Positions 28,544 to 38,335 of a stretch of 64,000 nt of DNA are shown here, piece after piece (the stretch's first letter is position 1; each line of letters begins with the position of its first letter). The position numbers and the translations under genes are program-made. This DNA comes from Hyphomicrobiales bacterium (GTDB lineage: Bacteria > Pseudomonadota > Alphaproteobacteria > Rhizobiales > Beijerinckiaceae), in NCBI GenBank assembly GCA_019075905.1, contig JAGXAM010000003.1, forward strand, positions 124,001 to 188,000. The letters run 5' to 3'. The notes below the pieces were generated by a model, which searched no databases, was not told the origin of the DNA, and worked only from the letters and a program-made list of their open reading frames with translations.

Positions 28544-29287
28544 TCAACGCTCTGCCGGGATATTGATGCTGGCGGCATGGCACGAGTGCTGCATCACCTG
28601 ACGGCAGGCGCGGTAGCTGCGCAAATCCTTGGTCAGGCACAGGCGCACTTCCTGCAACACCCCCTTGCGGCAGGCGACAGCCATCATGCCGGGCCGAATC
28701 CCCGGGTTGGCCTTGGTGAAGGCCCGCATGATTGCGACCGGCGCCATGGTCTGGCTGGCGGCAGGTGCCTTGAAGGCATCGGGAATGGTGACGGCATGAA
28801 AGGCTTGCGCCGCCGCCGCAAAATATGCCGTGGGGCTGAGGCCGGTGCAGGTGCCGTGCTTGCGCCATTCATAGCGCGCCAGCCCCCTGGCAGGATAGAC
28901 ACCGACCGTCTCGTCGAGCGCTGCTTTCGAGACCGACTGCGATCCGCCGCAACGCGAAGGATAGCCGCGCTCGTTTTGCGGCCACAGGCCATGCAGCACA
29001 AAGCCCAGATGCGCCCCGACCGCGCATTGCTTGCGGCCCTTGCCGGAGGGGTTGGACTCACAAAATCCCGGCGACCACGACAGCGACAGCACGTAAAAAT
29101 CAAATTTGCCGGGAGCTATGGCCGCATTGCGGACCGGCGCCGGCGCTGCTGCAGGCGCGGCAGGCTGTGCCGTTGCCGCTGCACCGTGATGCAGGAATTT
29201 CAGCAATTGCGCATTCCCGGGCTGCGCCATCGCCGCCCCGAGAACCGCCGCCAGCGCCAGCACCCCCGTGATTTTACTGCCTGTCAT
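28544..29287 (-). CDS. Secreted ribonuclease T2 family protein
   Basis: A 247-residue exported RNase T2-type protein. A signal peptide (ITGVLALAAVLGAAMAQPGNA) is followed by an Ala/Pro linker and the catalytic domain. The two active-site signatures are present: FVLHGLWPQ with the first catalytic His, and EWRKHGTC with the second His and the Lys. Cysteines typical of the fold are retained. It probably degrades RNA in the periplasm or outside. GGGGGA precedes the ATG. Confidence 0.9.
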   Translation of the reverse strand: MTGSKITGVLALAAVLGAAMAQPGNAQLLKFLHHGAAATAQPAAPAAAPAPVRNAAIAPGKFDFYVLSLSWSPGFCESNPSGKGRKQCAVGAHLGFVLHGLWPQNERGYPSRCGGSQSVSKAALDETVGVYPARGLARYEWRKHGTCTGLSPTAYFAAAAQAFHAVTIPDAFKAPAASQTMAPVAIMRAFTKANPGIRPGMMAVACRKGVLQEVRLCLTKDLRSYRACRQVMQHSCHAASINIPAER

Positions 29288-29314
29288 GTTCCGTTCCCCC
29301 ACCCGACAACGCCC

Positions 29315-29779
29315 TCAATGACGGGCGGCATGGCACCATGGCGCATAGGCATAATTGCGGTCATAGCCTGTCACACACCAATTGACCCCGTAAGTATAAC
29401 CCAGCCAGCCGAGGCCCTCGCCGATAGAATAGACCACCAGATGGTGGTGGTGCGGTCGGTCATTGTCGATCTGCGCCCAGGCCGTGCAATAGCGCCGCGG
29501 AATATAATCCGCGCCATTGGTGCGATAGCCCGATTGCCGCATGTGGCTGAAAGCAATGATGTGCCGGTCGGAATTCCAGTATTCGCTTTCCTTTTGCTGG
29601 AAGCGGCTGGAAATGGTGGCGAGCACATCGCTGTCGGCGCAGGAGGGCAGATTGCCGGTATAGGGCCGGTCGCGCTGTTCGGCCGGCAAGATCGGCCGCG
29701 CTGCGACCGCTGATGTCAGCGCGGCAAGGCTGCCAAGACCGAGCAGGGCTGCAACCAGAACTTTCATACGCATCACCAT
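29315..29779 (-). CDS. Secreted small protein of unknown function
   Basis: A 154-residue protein with a signal peptide (KVLVAALLGLGSLAALTSAVAA) and a mature part of about 125 residues with four cysteines and many aromatic residues (WNSDRHIIAFSHM, RRYCTAWAQIDNDR, GVNWCVTGYDRNYAYAPWC). I do not recognise the family. GAGGA lies 8 nt upstream of the chosen ATG. It is 27 nt upstream of the RNase T2 gene on the same strand, so both may be exported together. Confidence 0.65.
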   Translation of the reverse strand: MVMRMKVLVAALLGLGSLAALTSAVAARPILPAEQRDRPYTGNLPSCADSDVLATISSRFQQKESEYWNSDRHIIAFSHMRQSGYRTNGADYIPRRYCTAWAQIDNDRPHHHHLVVYSIGEGLGWLGYTYGVNWCVTGYDRNYAYAPWCHAARH

Positions 29780-29932
29780 GGGAGCGATCCTCAAGTCAAG
29801 GGTTCAGGCGCAACCATGCCCTGCCAACAGGCATGATTCAAGCCGATTATGCCCTGCGGCACTGTGATGATTGAACCGGCGCCGGATATTCGCTAGTCTG
29901 CCCGAATATTGATGATGATTTGGACGATGCCC

Positions 29933-30415
29933 ATGGCAGCAGGCTTGACACTTGTAGATGCAGAAGCTGGCATGAAAGCCGCAGTGGCGACAAAACCGCT
30001 GCAGGGATGCCCGGTGCATGAATTGCGCTCGAAACTGCGCCGCGCCGGCTTGCGCCCGACGCGCCAGCGTGTCGCGCTCGGCTGGTTGCTGTTCGGGCGT
30101 GGCGACAGGCACGTCACCGCCGAAAAGCTTTATGAGGAGGCCGGCAAGGCGCGCGCCAATATCTCGCTGGCGACCGTCTATAATACCCTGCACCAGTTCA
30201 CCGAGGCCGGCCTGCTCCGCGAGATCGCCGTTGATGGCGGCAAGGCGCGATTCGATACCAATGTCGCCAACCACCATCATTTCCTGATCGAGGAAACCGG
30301 CGTCCTGATGGATATTCCGGCCGCCAATGTCGATTTGTCCCAACTGACCGCCGCCCCCGAAGGCCTCGAGATCGCCCGTGTCGAAGTTCTGGTACGCTTG
30401 CGCCGCAAATCGTGA
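29933..30415 (+). CDS. irr: Iron response regulator Irr (Fur family)
   Basis: A DNA-binding regulator of iron and haem metabolism. The core GLRPTRQRVALGWLLFGRGD, SLATVYNTLHQFTEAGLLRE and the histidine cluster NHHHFL are the Irr version of the Fur fold. A Cys-Pro haem-regulatory-type motif lies near the N terminus (GCPVHEL). In rhizobia Irr represses haem synthesis under low iron and is degraded when haem binds. The start is ambiguous between 29909, 29933 and 29972; 29933 is chosen because GGA lies 8 nt upstream. rimM follows directly. Confidence 0.88.
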   Translation: MAAGLTLVDAEAGMKAAVATKPLQGCPVHELRSKLRRAGLRPTRQRVALGWLLFGRGDRHVTAEKLYEEAGKARANISLATVYNTLHQFTEAGLLREIAVDGGKARFDTNVANHHHFLIEETGVLMDIPAANVDLSQLTAAPEGLEIARVEVLVRLRRKS

Positions 30416-30417
30416 CC

Positions 30418-30915
30418 ATGAAGCGCATTACCCTTGCGACTATCGGCGCCCCGGTCGGGGTGCGCGGCCAGGTGCGGGTCAATTCCCACACCGCTAAACC
30501 CGGCGACTTTGCCAGCTTTGCCCCGCTCTATCTTGATGACAGCAGCCAGGTTATGCACGTCAAGAAGCTGCGGCAAGAGCGCGACAACGCTTATATTGTT
30601 GAATTTGAAGGCATAACCACTCGCGAACAGGCGGCCAGCCTGCGCCATGGCAACCTGACGATTGCCCGCGGGCAATTGCCGGCGCCCGAAAATGAAGACG
30701 AGTTTTATCTGGCGGACATGATCGGCCTGCGGGTGCTTGATGCCGAAGGTCGCGAGATTGGCGCCGTCGTCGGAGTCATGAATTACGGCGCCGGTGATAT
30801 TATCGAGGTCAAGCCGCATGATGGCGGCGAGACCGCGCTGTATCCCTTCAGCAAGGCCTGTGTGCCGGAGATCGACCTCGCGAGAGGCTGCCTGACCCTG
30901 ATCGTGCCCGCGTAA
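30418..30915 (+). CDS. rimM: Ribosome maturation factor RimM
   Basis: A 165-residue 16S rRNA-processing factor for 30S assembly. The N-terminal barrel starts ITLATIGAPVGVRGQVRV and the C-terminal PRC-barrel part includes DEFYLADMIGLRVLDAEG. The gene starts 3 nt after irr; a GTG at 30412 overlapping the irr stop is an alternative. rimM normally sits in rpsP-rimM-trmD-rplS, and none of those genes is nearby. Confidence 0.93.
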   Translation: MKRITLATIGAPVGVRGQVRVNSHTAKPGDFASFAPLYLDDSSQVMHVKKLRQERDNAYIVEFEGITTREQAASLRHGNLTIARGQLPAPENEDEFYLADMIGLRVLDAEGREIGAVVGVMNYGAGDIIEVKPHDGGETALYPFSKACVPEIDLARGCLTLIVPA

Positions 30916-31062
30916 CACAGGGGCCAGGGCGGAAATGCCGGTTCATGGCTGCCGCGTGACCCTGATCGACCGGCAAGGCGCGCCATCGCAATGGCTGAAT
31001 ATTGGCGGCATCTCGCTGGTGGTTTACGGTCGCATGACCAAGGCGGCATGACTGGAGCGGGC

Positions 31063-32007
<945 letters not shown>

Positions 32008-32010
32008 AGC

Positions 32011-33138
32011 CTAACCGGCCTTGATTTCGGCCGTCTCGCGCGTCCAGGCGCGGGCCTGCGCGCTGATGCTGACGCCGAGGCCTGGCCGCACTGGCACCAG
32101 CATGCGCCCGTCCCTCACCTCAAGCCTTTCATTGAACAGGGGCTCCAGCCATTCGAAATGTTCGACCCACGGCTCGCGCTGCATCGCCGCGGCAAGGTGG
32201 ATGTGCAGCTCCATCGAAAAATGCGGCGCGATCTGCAGGCCGGCAAATTCGGCCAGCGTCGCTGTCTTGAGGAACGGGGTGATGCCGCCGATGCGCGGAC
32301 CGTCGGGCATGAGGAAATCGCAGCCATTCTGGCGGATGAACTCCCAGTGTTCCTGCACGCTGGTCAGCATTTCGCCGGTGGCAATGGGCGTGTCGAGCGC
32401 AGCCGCCAGCGCCGCATGCCCGGCAGCATCATAGCAATCGAGCGGCTCCTCGATCCAGATCAGGTTGAAGCGCTCGAAGAGCCGGCCCATGCGCATCGCG
32501 CTCGGGCGATCCCATTGCTGGTTGGCATCGACCATCAGCGGAAAATCATCGCCGAGATGGGCGCGCACCTTGGCGACCCGCTCCAGATCGCGCCGCCAGT
32601 CGGGCTGGCCGACCTTCAGCTTGATGCCGCCGATGCCCCTGGCGCGCGAGGCATCGGCATTGGTGAGCAGCTCGTCCAGCGGCGTATGCAGGAATCCGCC
32701 CGACGTGTTGTAGCAACGCACGCTGTCGCGATGCGCGCCCAGCAGCCTGGCCAGCGGCAGGCCGGCGCGTTTCGCCTTGAGGTCCCAGAGCGCGACATCA
32801 AAGGCGCCAATCGCCTGCACGCCAAGCCCGCTGCGCCCGACCGAGGCCCCCGCCCAGGCGAGCTTGTCCCAGGCCTTGGCAATGTCGCTCACCGCCTCGC
32901 CGATCAAAGTCGGCGCGATCTCGCGGGCATGGGCGAATTGCCCCGGCCCGCCAGCGCGCTTGGCATAGCTGAACCCAAGCCCGCTTCGCCCCTCGCTGGT
33001 CTCGATCTCGCAAAACAGGATGGCGATTTCGGTCATCGGCTTCTGTCGGCCGGTCAGCACCTTGGCATCGCTGATCGGTGTCTTCAGCGGCAGGAAAACG
33101 GATGAGAGCCTTAACGCGGCAACGGTCTCGGCGGCCAT
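32011..33138 (-). CDS. L-talarate/galactarate dehydratase (enolase superfamily)
   Basis: A 375-residue enolase-superfamily dehydratase very similar in pattern to enterobacterial L-talarate/galactarate dehydratase. It has the KxK catalytic pair in GGIKLKVGQ, metal ligands in MVDANQQW, WIEEPLDCYD and ATGEML, and the catalytic His in APHFSMELH. NTSGGFLHTPLDELL is another match to that subgroup. The reaction gives 5-keto-4-deoxy-glucarate. It is the last gene of the minus-strand hexarate cluster. Confidence 0.88.
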   Translation of the reverse strand: MAAETVAALRLSSVFLPLKTPISDAKVLTGRQKPMTEIAILFCEIETSEGRSGLGFSYAKRAGGPGQFAHAREIAPTLIGEAVSDIAKAWDKLAWAGASVGRSGLGVQAIGAFDVALWDLKAKRAGLPLARLLGAHRDSVRCYNTSGGFLHTPLDELLTNADASRARGIGGIKLKVGQPDWRRDLERVAKVRAHLGDDFPLMVDANQQWDRPSAMRMGRLFERFNLIWIEEPLDCYDAAGHAALAAALDTPIATGEMLTSVQEHWEFIRQNGCDFLMPDGPRIGGITPFLKTATLAEFAGLQIAPHFSMELHIHLAAAMQREPWVEHFEWLEPLFNERLEVRDGRMLVPVRPGLGVSISAQARAWTRETAEIKAG

Positions 33139-33146
33139 GGCGATCC

Positions 33147-34688
33147 TCAGGTCACGGGTGCGGGATTGAACAAGGTCAGGTCATTATGGATGCCCCAGCG
33201 GTCGGCCCACGGCTGCACCCGCCCGCTCGCCACGTCGAGAATGAGACGGAACAGCTCCCATCCGGCCTCCTCGATGGTCTGCTCGCCGGTCGCGATGCGC
33301 CCGGCGTCGAAATCGATCAAATCCTTCCAGCGTCGCGCCAGTTCGCTGCGGGTGCTGACCTTGATCACCGGCGCGGCCGCAAGGCCATAGGGTGTGCCGC
33401 GGCCGGTGGTGAACACCTGCATGGTGATGCCCGAGGCCAGTTGCAGCGTGCCGCAGATGAAATCGCTCGCAGGTGTCGCCGCAAACAGCAGCCCCTTCTG
33501 GCGCGCCTTTTCGCCCGGCGCCAGCACGCCGGAAATGGCGCCGGAGCCGGATTTGACGATGGAACCCAGCGATTTTTCAACAATATTGGCCAGCCCGCCC
33601 TTCTTGTTGCCGGGCGTGGTATTGGCGCTGCGGTCGGCGCCGCCGCGCTTCAGGTAGGCGTCATACCATTCCATCTCGCGCACCAGCTCGTGGCCGACCT
33701 CCGGCGTCGCGGCGCGGCGGGTCAGCAGGTTGATGGCGTCGCGCACTTCCGTGACTTCGGAAAACATCACCGTCGCGCCGGCCCGCACCAGCAGATCGGT
33801 GGCAAAACCGACGGCGGGATTGGCGGTGACGCCTGAAAAGGCATCGCTGCCGCCACATTGCAGGCCGATCACCAGATCAGCCGCCGGACAGGTCTCGCGG
33901 CGGCGCTGGTCGAGCACGGCAAGGCGTGCCTCGGCCATGGACATGATGCGTTCGACGATCGCGCCGAAACCTTCGAGGTCATCGTCCTGCATGCGCATGA
34001 CCGCCTTGTCGACGCCCTCCGGCACCAGCCGGTCAGCCGACAGCTTCTCGCAGCCAAGCCCGACCACCATCACCTGGCCGCCGAAATTCGGATTGGTCGC
34101 CAGATTCTGCAAAGTGCGGATCGGCACCACGGCATCGGGCGCGGTGATGGCAACGCCGCAGCCATAGGCATGGGTGATCGCCACCACATCATCGACATGG
34201 GGATATTTCGGCAGCAGCTCGGCCTTGATGCGCTTGACCGCAAATTCCATCGTGCCCTTGACGCATTGCACCGAGGTCGAGATGGCGAGGATATTTTTGG
34301 TGCCAACCGAGCCGTCCCGATTGCGATAGCCCTCAAAGCTGTAGCCCTCCAGCGCGGGCGCCGGCGCCGGCGTCGCGGTGGCGATCTCGACGGCCGCGAG
34401 ATCGGGCGCGCCCGGCATGTCGATCAGCGATTCCTCGACCCAGTCGCCCGGCAGGATGGCAGCCCGCGCATAGCCGATGATCTCGCCATAGCGGCGGATC
34501 GGCTCGCCTTCACCAATCGCGACCAGCGCCGTCTTGTGGCCTTGCGGCACGTAGGCGCGCAGGCTCAGCCCGTTGGCGAAGGTCGAGCCTGCCGGCAGCC
34601 CGAAATCATTGACGACAATCGCGACATTATCGCGCTCGTGCAGCTTGATATAGCGCGGCGGATCCTTGGCGGGGTCGAGTTGCGACAT
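33147..34688 (-). CDS. garD: Galactarate dehydratase (UxaA/GarD family)
   Basis: A 513-residue iron-dependent dehydratase. The N-terminal SAF-like domain starts [19 protein letters not shown] and contains [10 protein letters not shown] and RYGEIIGYA. The main domain has [34 protein letters not shown] and [11 protein letters not shown]. It converts galactarate to 5-keto-4-deoxy-glucarate, the same product as the adjacent enolase-type enzyme, so the locus has two non-homologous routes to one intermediate. It is 12 nt downstream of the garL remnant. Confidence 0.92.
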   Translation of the reverse strand: MSQLDPAKDPPRYIKLHERDNVAIVVNDFGLPAGSTFANGLSLRAYVPQGHKTALVAIGEGEPIRRYGEIIGYARAAILPGDWVEESLIDMPGAPDLAAVEIATATPAPAPALEGYSFEGYRNRDGSVGTKNILAISTSVQCVKGTMEFAVKRIKAELLPKYPHVDDVVAITHAYGCGVAITAPDAVVPIRTLQNLATNPNFGGQVMVVGLGCEKLSADRLVPEGVDKAVMRMQDDDLEGFGAIVERIMSMAEARLAVLDQRRRETCPAADLVIGLQCGGSDAFSGVTANPAVGFATDLLVRAGATVMFSEVTEVRDAINLLTRRAATPEVGHELVREMEWYDAYLKRGGADRSANTTPGNKKGGLANIVEKSLGSIVKSGSGAISGVLAPGEKARQKGLLFAATPASDFICGTLQLASGITMQVFTTGRGTPYGLAAAPVIKVSTRSELARRWKDLIDFDAGRIATGEQTIEEAGWELFRLILDVASGRVQPWADRWGIHNDLTLFNPAPVT

Positions 34689-34700
34689 GTTCGAAATCCT

Positions 34701-35297
34701 TCAGCTAAGCCGGGCGACCAGTTGTTCAGCACCACGTGCCATCAGGCCCTGATCGGAGCCATTAGCGACGAAACTGCCGCCGAGCTCTATGCAGCGCCGG
34801 GCCAGCGTTTCGTCAGGGGTCAGAATGCCGGCGGGCTTGCCGCAGGCATGGATGCGCGCAATCGTCGCTTCGATGGTGCGCAGCACATCGGGATGTTTGG
34901 CATCACCGACGTGACCCAGCGCCGCCGCCAGATCACCCGGGCCGATGAACACACCCTCGACGCCGGCAATCGCCTCCAGATTGTCGAGCCCCCTGCGCGT
35001 CTCGACCTGCAGCAGCACGCAAAGCTCGTCCTCGCAGTGCGTCGCATTATCCTTGGCGCGGCCGAAGCGGTTGGCGCGCGGCGCGCTCGAATAGCCGCGC
35101 GCGGCATCGCTCGCCTGCAGCTGCGCATAGACCATCGGCAATTCATTGGCCGCGTGTTCGGTATCGAGCACGATCCAGTCACAGCCGGCCCCCGCGATGA
35201 TCTTGACCGTGACATGGCTGAAGAGGATCGACCACAGGCCGAGTTGCAGCTTGCGGGCGGCAATGGCGTGCTTGAAGCTGTTGACAGGCAGGTGCAT
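34701..35297 (-). pseudogene. garL: 2-dehydro-3-deoxyglucarate aldolase with in-frame internal deletion
   Basis: The frame encodes 198 residues of an HpcH/HpaI-type aldolase, about 58 fewer than the usual ~256. The N-terminal part (LQLGLWSILFSH, WIVLDTEHAANELPMV with the catalytic His48) and the C-terminal part (LLQVETRRGLDNLEAI with the metal Glu, FIGPGDLAAALG with the metal Asp) are intact. They join abruptly near residues 62-66 (LQASDAARGYSS, about 35100-35111). The missing block should contain two barrel strands and the substrate-binding Arg. A further three residues seem lost before VEGVFIGP. The frame is open, but an active aldolase is unlikely. Confidence 0.8.
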
Positions 35298-35310
35298 GGG
35301 GCTTTCTGGC

Positions 35311-36585
35311 TCAGGGCGCGTCGATCAGGATGGCGCGGAAATCATTGACATTGGTGAGGGTCGGGCCGGTGATGACGCTGTCGCCGAGCGCGCCGAAGAA
35401 ACCATGGCCGTCATTATTGTCGAGCGCGGCTGCCGGATCGATGCCCATGGCCCGGGCGCGCGCCAACGTCGTTGGCGTCAGCAGCGCACCGGCGACATCG
35501 ACCTGGCCGTCGACGCCATCGGTATCCCCGGCAAGCGCATGGACGCGCGCCGCGCCGCTGAGCGCCAGGCCTAGCGACAGCAGGAATTCGACATTGCGCC
35601 CGCCGCAGCCCTGGCCGCGCACGCTCACCGTCGTCTCGCCGCCCGACAGCAGGATGCAGGGCGCGGCGAAAGGCTGGCCATGGCGCAGCACCTGATGCGT
35701 CAGCCCGGCCATCACCTTGCCGACCTCGCGCGCCTCGCCTTCAATCGCGTCGCCGAGAATATGCGTCGCAAAACCCGCGGCCCGCGCCAGTTCTGCCGCC
35801 GCCTCCAGCGCCATTTGCGGCGCGGCAATGATGTGGGTCTCGGCGCGCGCCAGCCGCGGATCGCCGGGCTTGACGCTCTCGCCGCGCCCGCCCTCCAGCG
35901 CCTCACGTGCTTCACGCGGCGTCTCGATCCGGTAGCGGGCCAGCACCGCCAGCGCATCGGCGCAGGTTGTGGCATCGGCCACCGTTGGCCCCGAGGCTAT
36001 ATCGGCCGGATCATCGCCGGGCGTATCCGAGATCAGCAGCGTGACGACCCTGGCGGGGTAACATGCCGCCGCCAGCCGTCCGCCCTTGATCGCCGAGAGG
36101 TGGCGGCGCACGATATTCATCTCGGAAATGCTCGCGCCCGAGCGCAGCAGGGCGCGGTTGATCTCCTGTTTCATCGCCAGCGTCAGGCCGGGCAAGGGCG
36201 CCGGCAACAGCGCCGAGCCACCACCCGATATCAGCGCAATCACCAGATCATCCGCGCTCAGGCCTTCGGCCATCGCCAGCATGCGGCGCGCGCCCTCGGC
36301 CCCCGCCGCGTCCGGCACCGGATGCGCCGCCTCGACAATCTCGATGTGCCTGCACGCCCTCGCATAGCCGGTGCGGGTGACGACGAGCCCGCCCAGCGGG
36401 CCCTCCCAGGCCGTCTCCAGCGCCTCCGCCATCGCCGCCGAGGCCTTGCCGGCGCCAAGCACGATGACGCGCCCGCGCGGCGCCGCAGGCAGAAAGCGGG
36501 CGAGCACCCGCGCCGGCTGCGCCGAGGCTATCGCGGCCTCGAACATCGCCCGCAGCAGCGTCGACGGGTCGCCAGAGCCGGACAT
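35311..36585 (-). CDS. gckA: Glycerate 2-kinase (GckA/TtuD type, MOFRL)
   Basis: A 424-residue kinase that phosphorylates D-glycerate to 2-phosphoglycerate, the last step of hexarate and glyoxylate-derived carbon entry to glycolysis. The N-terminal domain has RVIVLGAGKASAAMAEALE and ISGGGSALLPAP. The C-terminal MOFRL domain has LLSGGETTVSVRGQGCGGRN and AGDTDGVDG. Its ATG overlaps the garR stop (TGATG), so translation is coupled. Confidence 0.93.
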   Translation of the reverse strand: MSGSGDPSTLLRAMFEAAIASAQPARVLARFLPAAPRGRVIVLGAGKASAAMAEALETAWEGPLGGLVVTRTGYARACRHIEIVEAAHPVPDAAGAEGARRMLAMAEGLSADDLVIALISGGGSALLPAPLPGLTLAMKQEINRALLRSGASISEMNIVRRHLSAIKGGRLAAACYPARVVTLLISDTPGDDPADIASGPTVADATTCADALAVLARYRIETPREAREALEGGRGESVKPGDPRLARAETHIIAAPQMALEAAAELARAAGFATHILGDAIEGEAREVGKVMAGLTHQVLRHGQPFAAPCILLSGGETTVSVRGQGCGGRNVEFLLSLGLALSGAARVHALAGDTDGVDGQVDVAGALLTPTTLARARAMGIDPAAALDNNDGHGFFGALGDSVITGPTLTNVNDFRAILIDAP

Positions 36586-37478
36586 CACGCTCCCGCCCCG
36601 ATTTCATGATTGGCGAGCGTTTCTAGCGCCCGCACCATCGCCGCGCGATCCAACGCCTTGCCGCCATGCGCGGCGCAGGCGTTGAACAATTCCTGCGTCG
36701 TCGCCGTATGGGGCAGTGAACCCCCGAGCGTGCGCGCGGTCGTGAGCGCCAGGTTCAAGTCCTTCTGGTGCAGTTCGATGCGAAAGCCCGGTTCAAACCT
36801 GCGTTGGACCATGCGCTCGCCATGCACTTCGAGAATGCGCGAGGCGGCAAAGCCGCCCATCAGCGCCTGCCGCTCCTTGGCCGGGTCTGCCCCGGCCCTC
36901 GAGGCGAGCAGCAGCGCCTCGCTGACGGCTTCGATGGTCTGCGCGACGACGATCTGGTTGGCGACTTTCGTCGTCTGGCCGTCGCCATTGCCGCCCACCA
37001 GCGTGATGTCCTTGCCCATCAGCTCGAACAGCGGCCTGACCTTCAGAAATGCCGCCTCAGGCCCGCCGGCCATGATGCTGAGCGAGCCAGCCCTGGCGCC
37101 AACCTCGCCGCCCGAAACCGGCGCATCCAGATAATCGCAGCCGAGCGCATTGATGCGGGCGGCGAAATCCTTGGTCGCCACCGGTGAAATCGAACTCATG
37201 TCGACAACGATCTTGCCTCCGGTCAGGCCTTCGGCGAGGCCGCCATCGCCAAACAGCACCGCCTCGACGTCGGGCGTATCAGGCACAATGATGATCGTGA
37301 CCTCGGCTGCCGCAGCCACCTCCCGCGCCGTGTCGCAAACGACAGCGCCGCCCGCCAGCAGTTCCTGCGGATATCGGCTGCAGCTATGCAGATAGAGCTT
37401 GTGGCCGGCAGCCTGCAAATGGCCCGCCATGGGCGCACCCATGACGCCAAGGCCGATGAAACCGATTGTCCTGCTCAC
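36585..37478 (-). CDS. garR: Tartronate semialdehyde reductase
   Basis: A 297-residue beta-hydroxyacid dehydrogenase that reduces tartronate semialdehyde to D-glycerate. The NAD(P)-binding motif is IGFIGLGVMGAPMAGHL, the substrate motif DAPVSGGEVGARAGSL, and the catalytic lysine region GQTTKVANQIVV. The GTG at 37478 is chosen: AAAGGA lies upstream and the product begins in the usual place. The upstream open frame is non-homologous and overlaps the gudD remnant. Confidence 0.93.
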   Translation of the reverse strand: MSRTIGFIGLGVMGAPMAGHLQAAGHKLYLHSCSRYPQELLAGGAVVCDTAREVAAAAEVTIIIVPDTPDVEAVLFGDGGLAEGLTGGKIVVDMSSISPVATKDFAARINALGCDYLDAPVSGGEVGARAGSLSIMAGGPEAAFLKVRPLFELMGKDITLVGGNGDGQTTKVANQIVVAQTIEAVSEALLLASRAGADPAKERQALMGGFAASRILEVHGERMVQRRFEPGFRIELHQKDLNLALTTARTLGGSLPHTATTQELFNACAAHGGKALDRAAMVRALETLANHEIGAGA

Positions 37479-37479
37479 G

Positions 37480-38219
37480 TCATATCCTTTCCTCGCGCAC
37501 CAGCGCTGGCCGCTTGTTGTCAACGACCCAACCGGGCACGAGATATTGCATGGCCATAGCATCATTACGTGCGCCGAGCCCGTAGGATTTGTAAAGCGCA
37601 TGCGCGGCCACGAGCCGGGTCCGGTCGATTTCGATGCCAAGACCGGGACGCTCCGGCACGGCGATCCTTCCGCCACAGATCACCAGCGGCTCCCGGGTCA
37701 GCGCCTGCCCGTCCTGCCTGATCCAGTGCGTGTCGATCGCCGTCACGCGGCCCGGCGCTGCCGCACCGACATGGGTGAACATCGCCAGCGAAATATCGAA
37801 ATGGTTGTTGGAATGCGCCCCCTGGTGAGGCCGTGATCGCGGCAAGTCTGCGCGACGCGGGTCGAGCCCTGCATCGTCCAGAAATGCGGATCAGCCAGCG
37901 GAATATCGACCGCATGCAGCTGAATGGCATGCGACAATTGCCGCCAGTCGGTGGCGATCATGTTGGTGGCGGTGGCAATGCCGACGACCAGCGCGCGCGC
38001 CTCTTCCAGCGTGCGGCGGATGCTCTCGCCGCCCGGCACCTCGCCAAGACCGACATGGCCGGCATTGTCGCTGAGAATGACGATATTGCGAGTGAAAGAC
38101 GGCGCATGCGCACCGCTGAGATTGAGCAGCATGGAATCGCGTCCGGCGACCGGGATGACCTCCATCGCCGTGACCACGGGCGCGCCCCTGTCAGGGCCGG
38201 AAATGAGCTCATGGGCCAT
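37480..38219 (-). pseudogene. gudD: Glucarate dehydratase remnant: large deletion plus frameshift
   Basis: The 5' part encodes an intact GudD N terminus ([50 protein letters not shown]). It then jumps at about residue 80 (37975-37982) to the late segment [17 protein letters not shown], losing about 200 of the ~446 codons, including the KxK and metal-ligand region. A second lesion at about 37818-37824 shifts the frame in a G-run: HGLTRGR should continue as [13 protein letters not shown], which resumes in the next frame and runs to the normal end ([18 protein letters not shown]). GGAGG precedes the ATG. The gene cannot make active enzyme. Confidence 0.92.
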
Positions 38220-38283
38220 GGCGTCCTCCTCGCGCGGACCGGCGCCGCATTTTTGCTGTTGCTTGAAGCCTGCGCCCGCACCA

Positions 38284-38335
38284 AGTCTAGCAGAGCCATC
38301 TTCCTGGCTCCAAGCCAAAGCGGGTATTGATCAAT
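38284..38335 (-). promoter_or_regulatory. Candidate promoter and operators upstream of gudD remnant
   Basis: On the minus strand TTGGAG (38308-38313) and an extended TGC-TAGACT (-10 at 38284-38289) are 18 nt apart. The spacer contains the inverted repeat GAGCCA/TGGCTC (38293-38310). A palindrome ATTGATCAAT lies just upstream (38326-38335), with a related ATCAAT at 38347-38352. This would drive the gudD-garR-gckA-garL-garD-talrD genes. Confidence 0.33.

Noticed and set aside
34701-35297. A naturally short aldolase family in place of a deleted garL
   Set aside because: The two halves align cleanly to the ends of full-size HpcH/HpaI aldolases with an abrupt gap, which fits deletion better; the idea stays testable.
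33858-35348. Long plus-strand frame over garD and garL
   Set aside because: It is antisense to well-supported catabolic genes and has no family features; high GC explains its length.
37479-37676. N-terminal extension of garR
   Set aside because: The extra 66 codons overlap the 3' end of the gudD remnant in another frame and precede the conserved Rossmann start.
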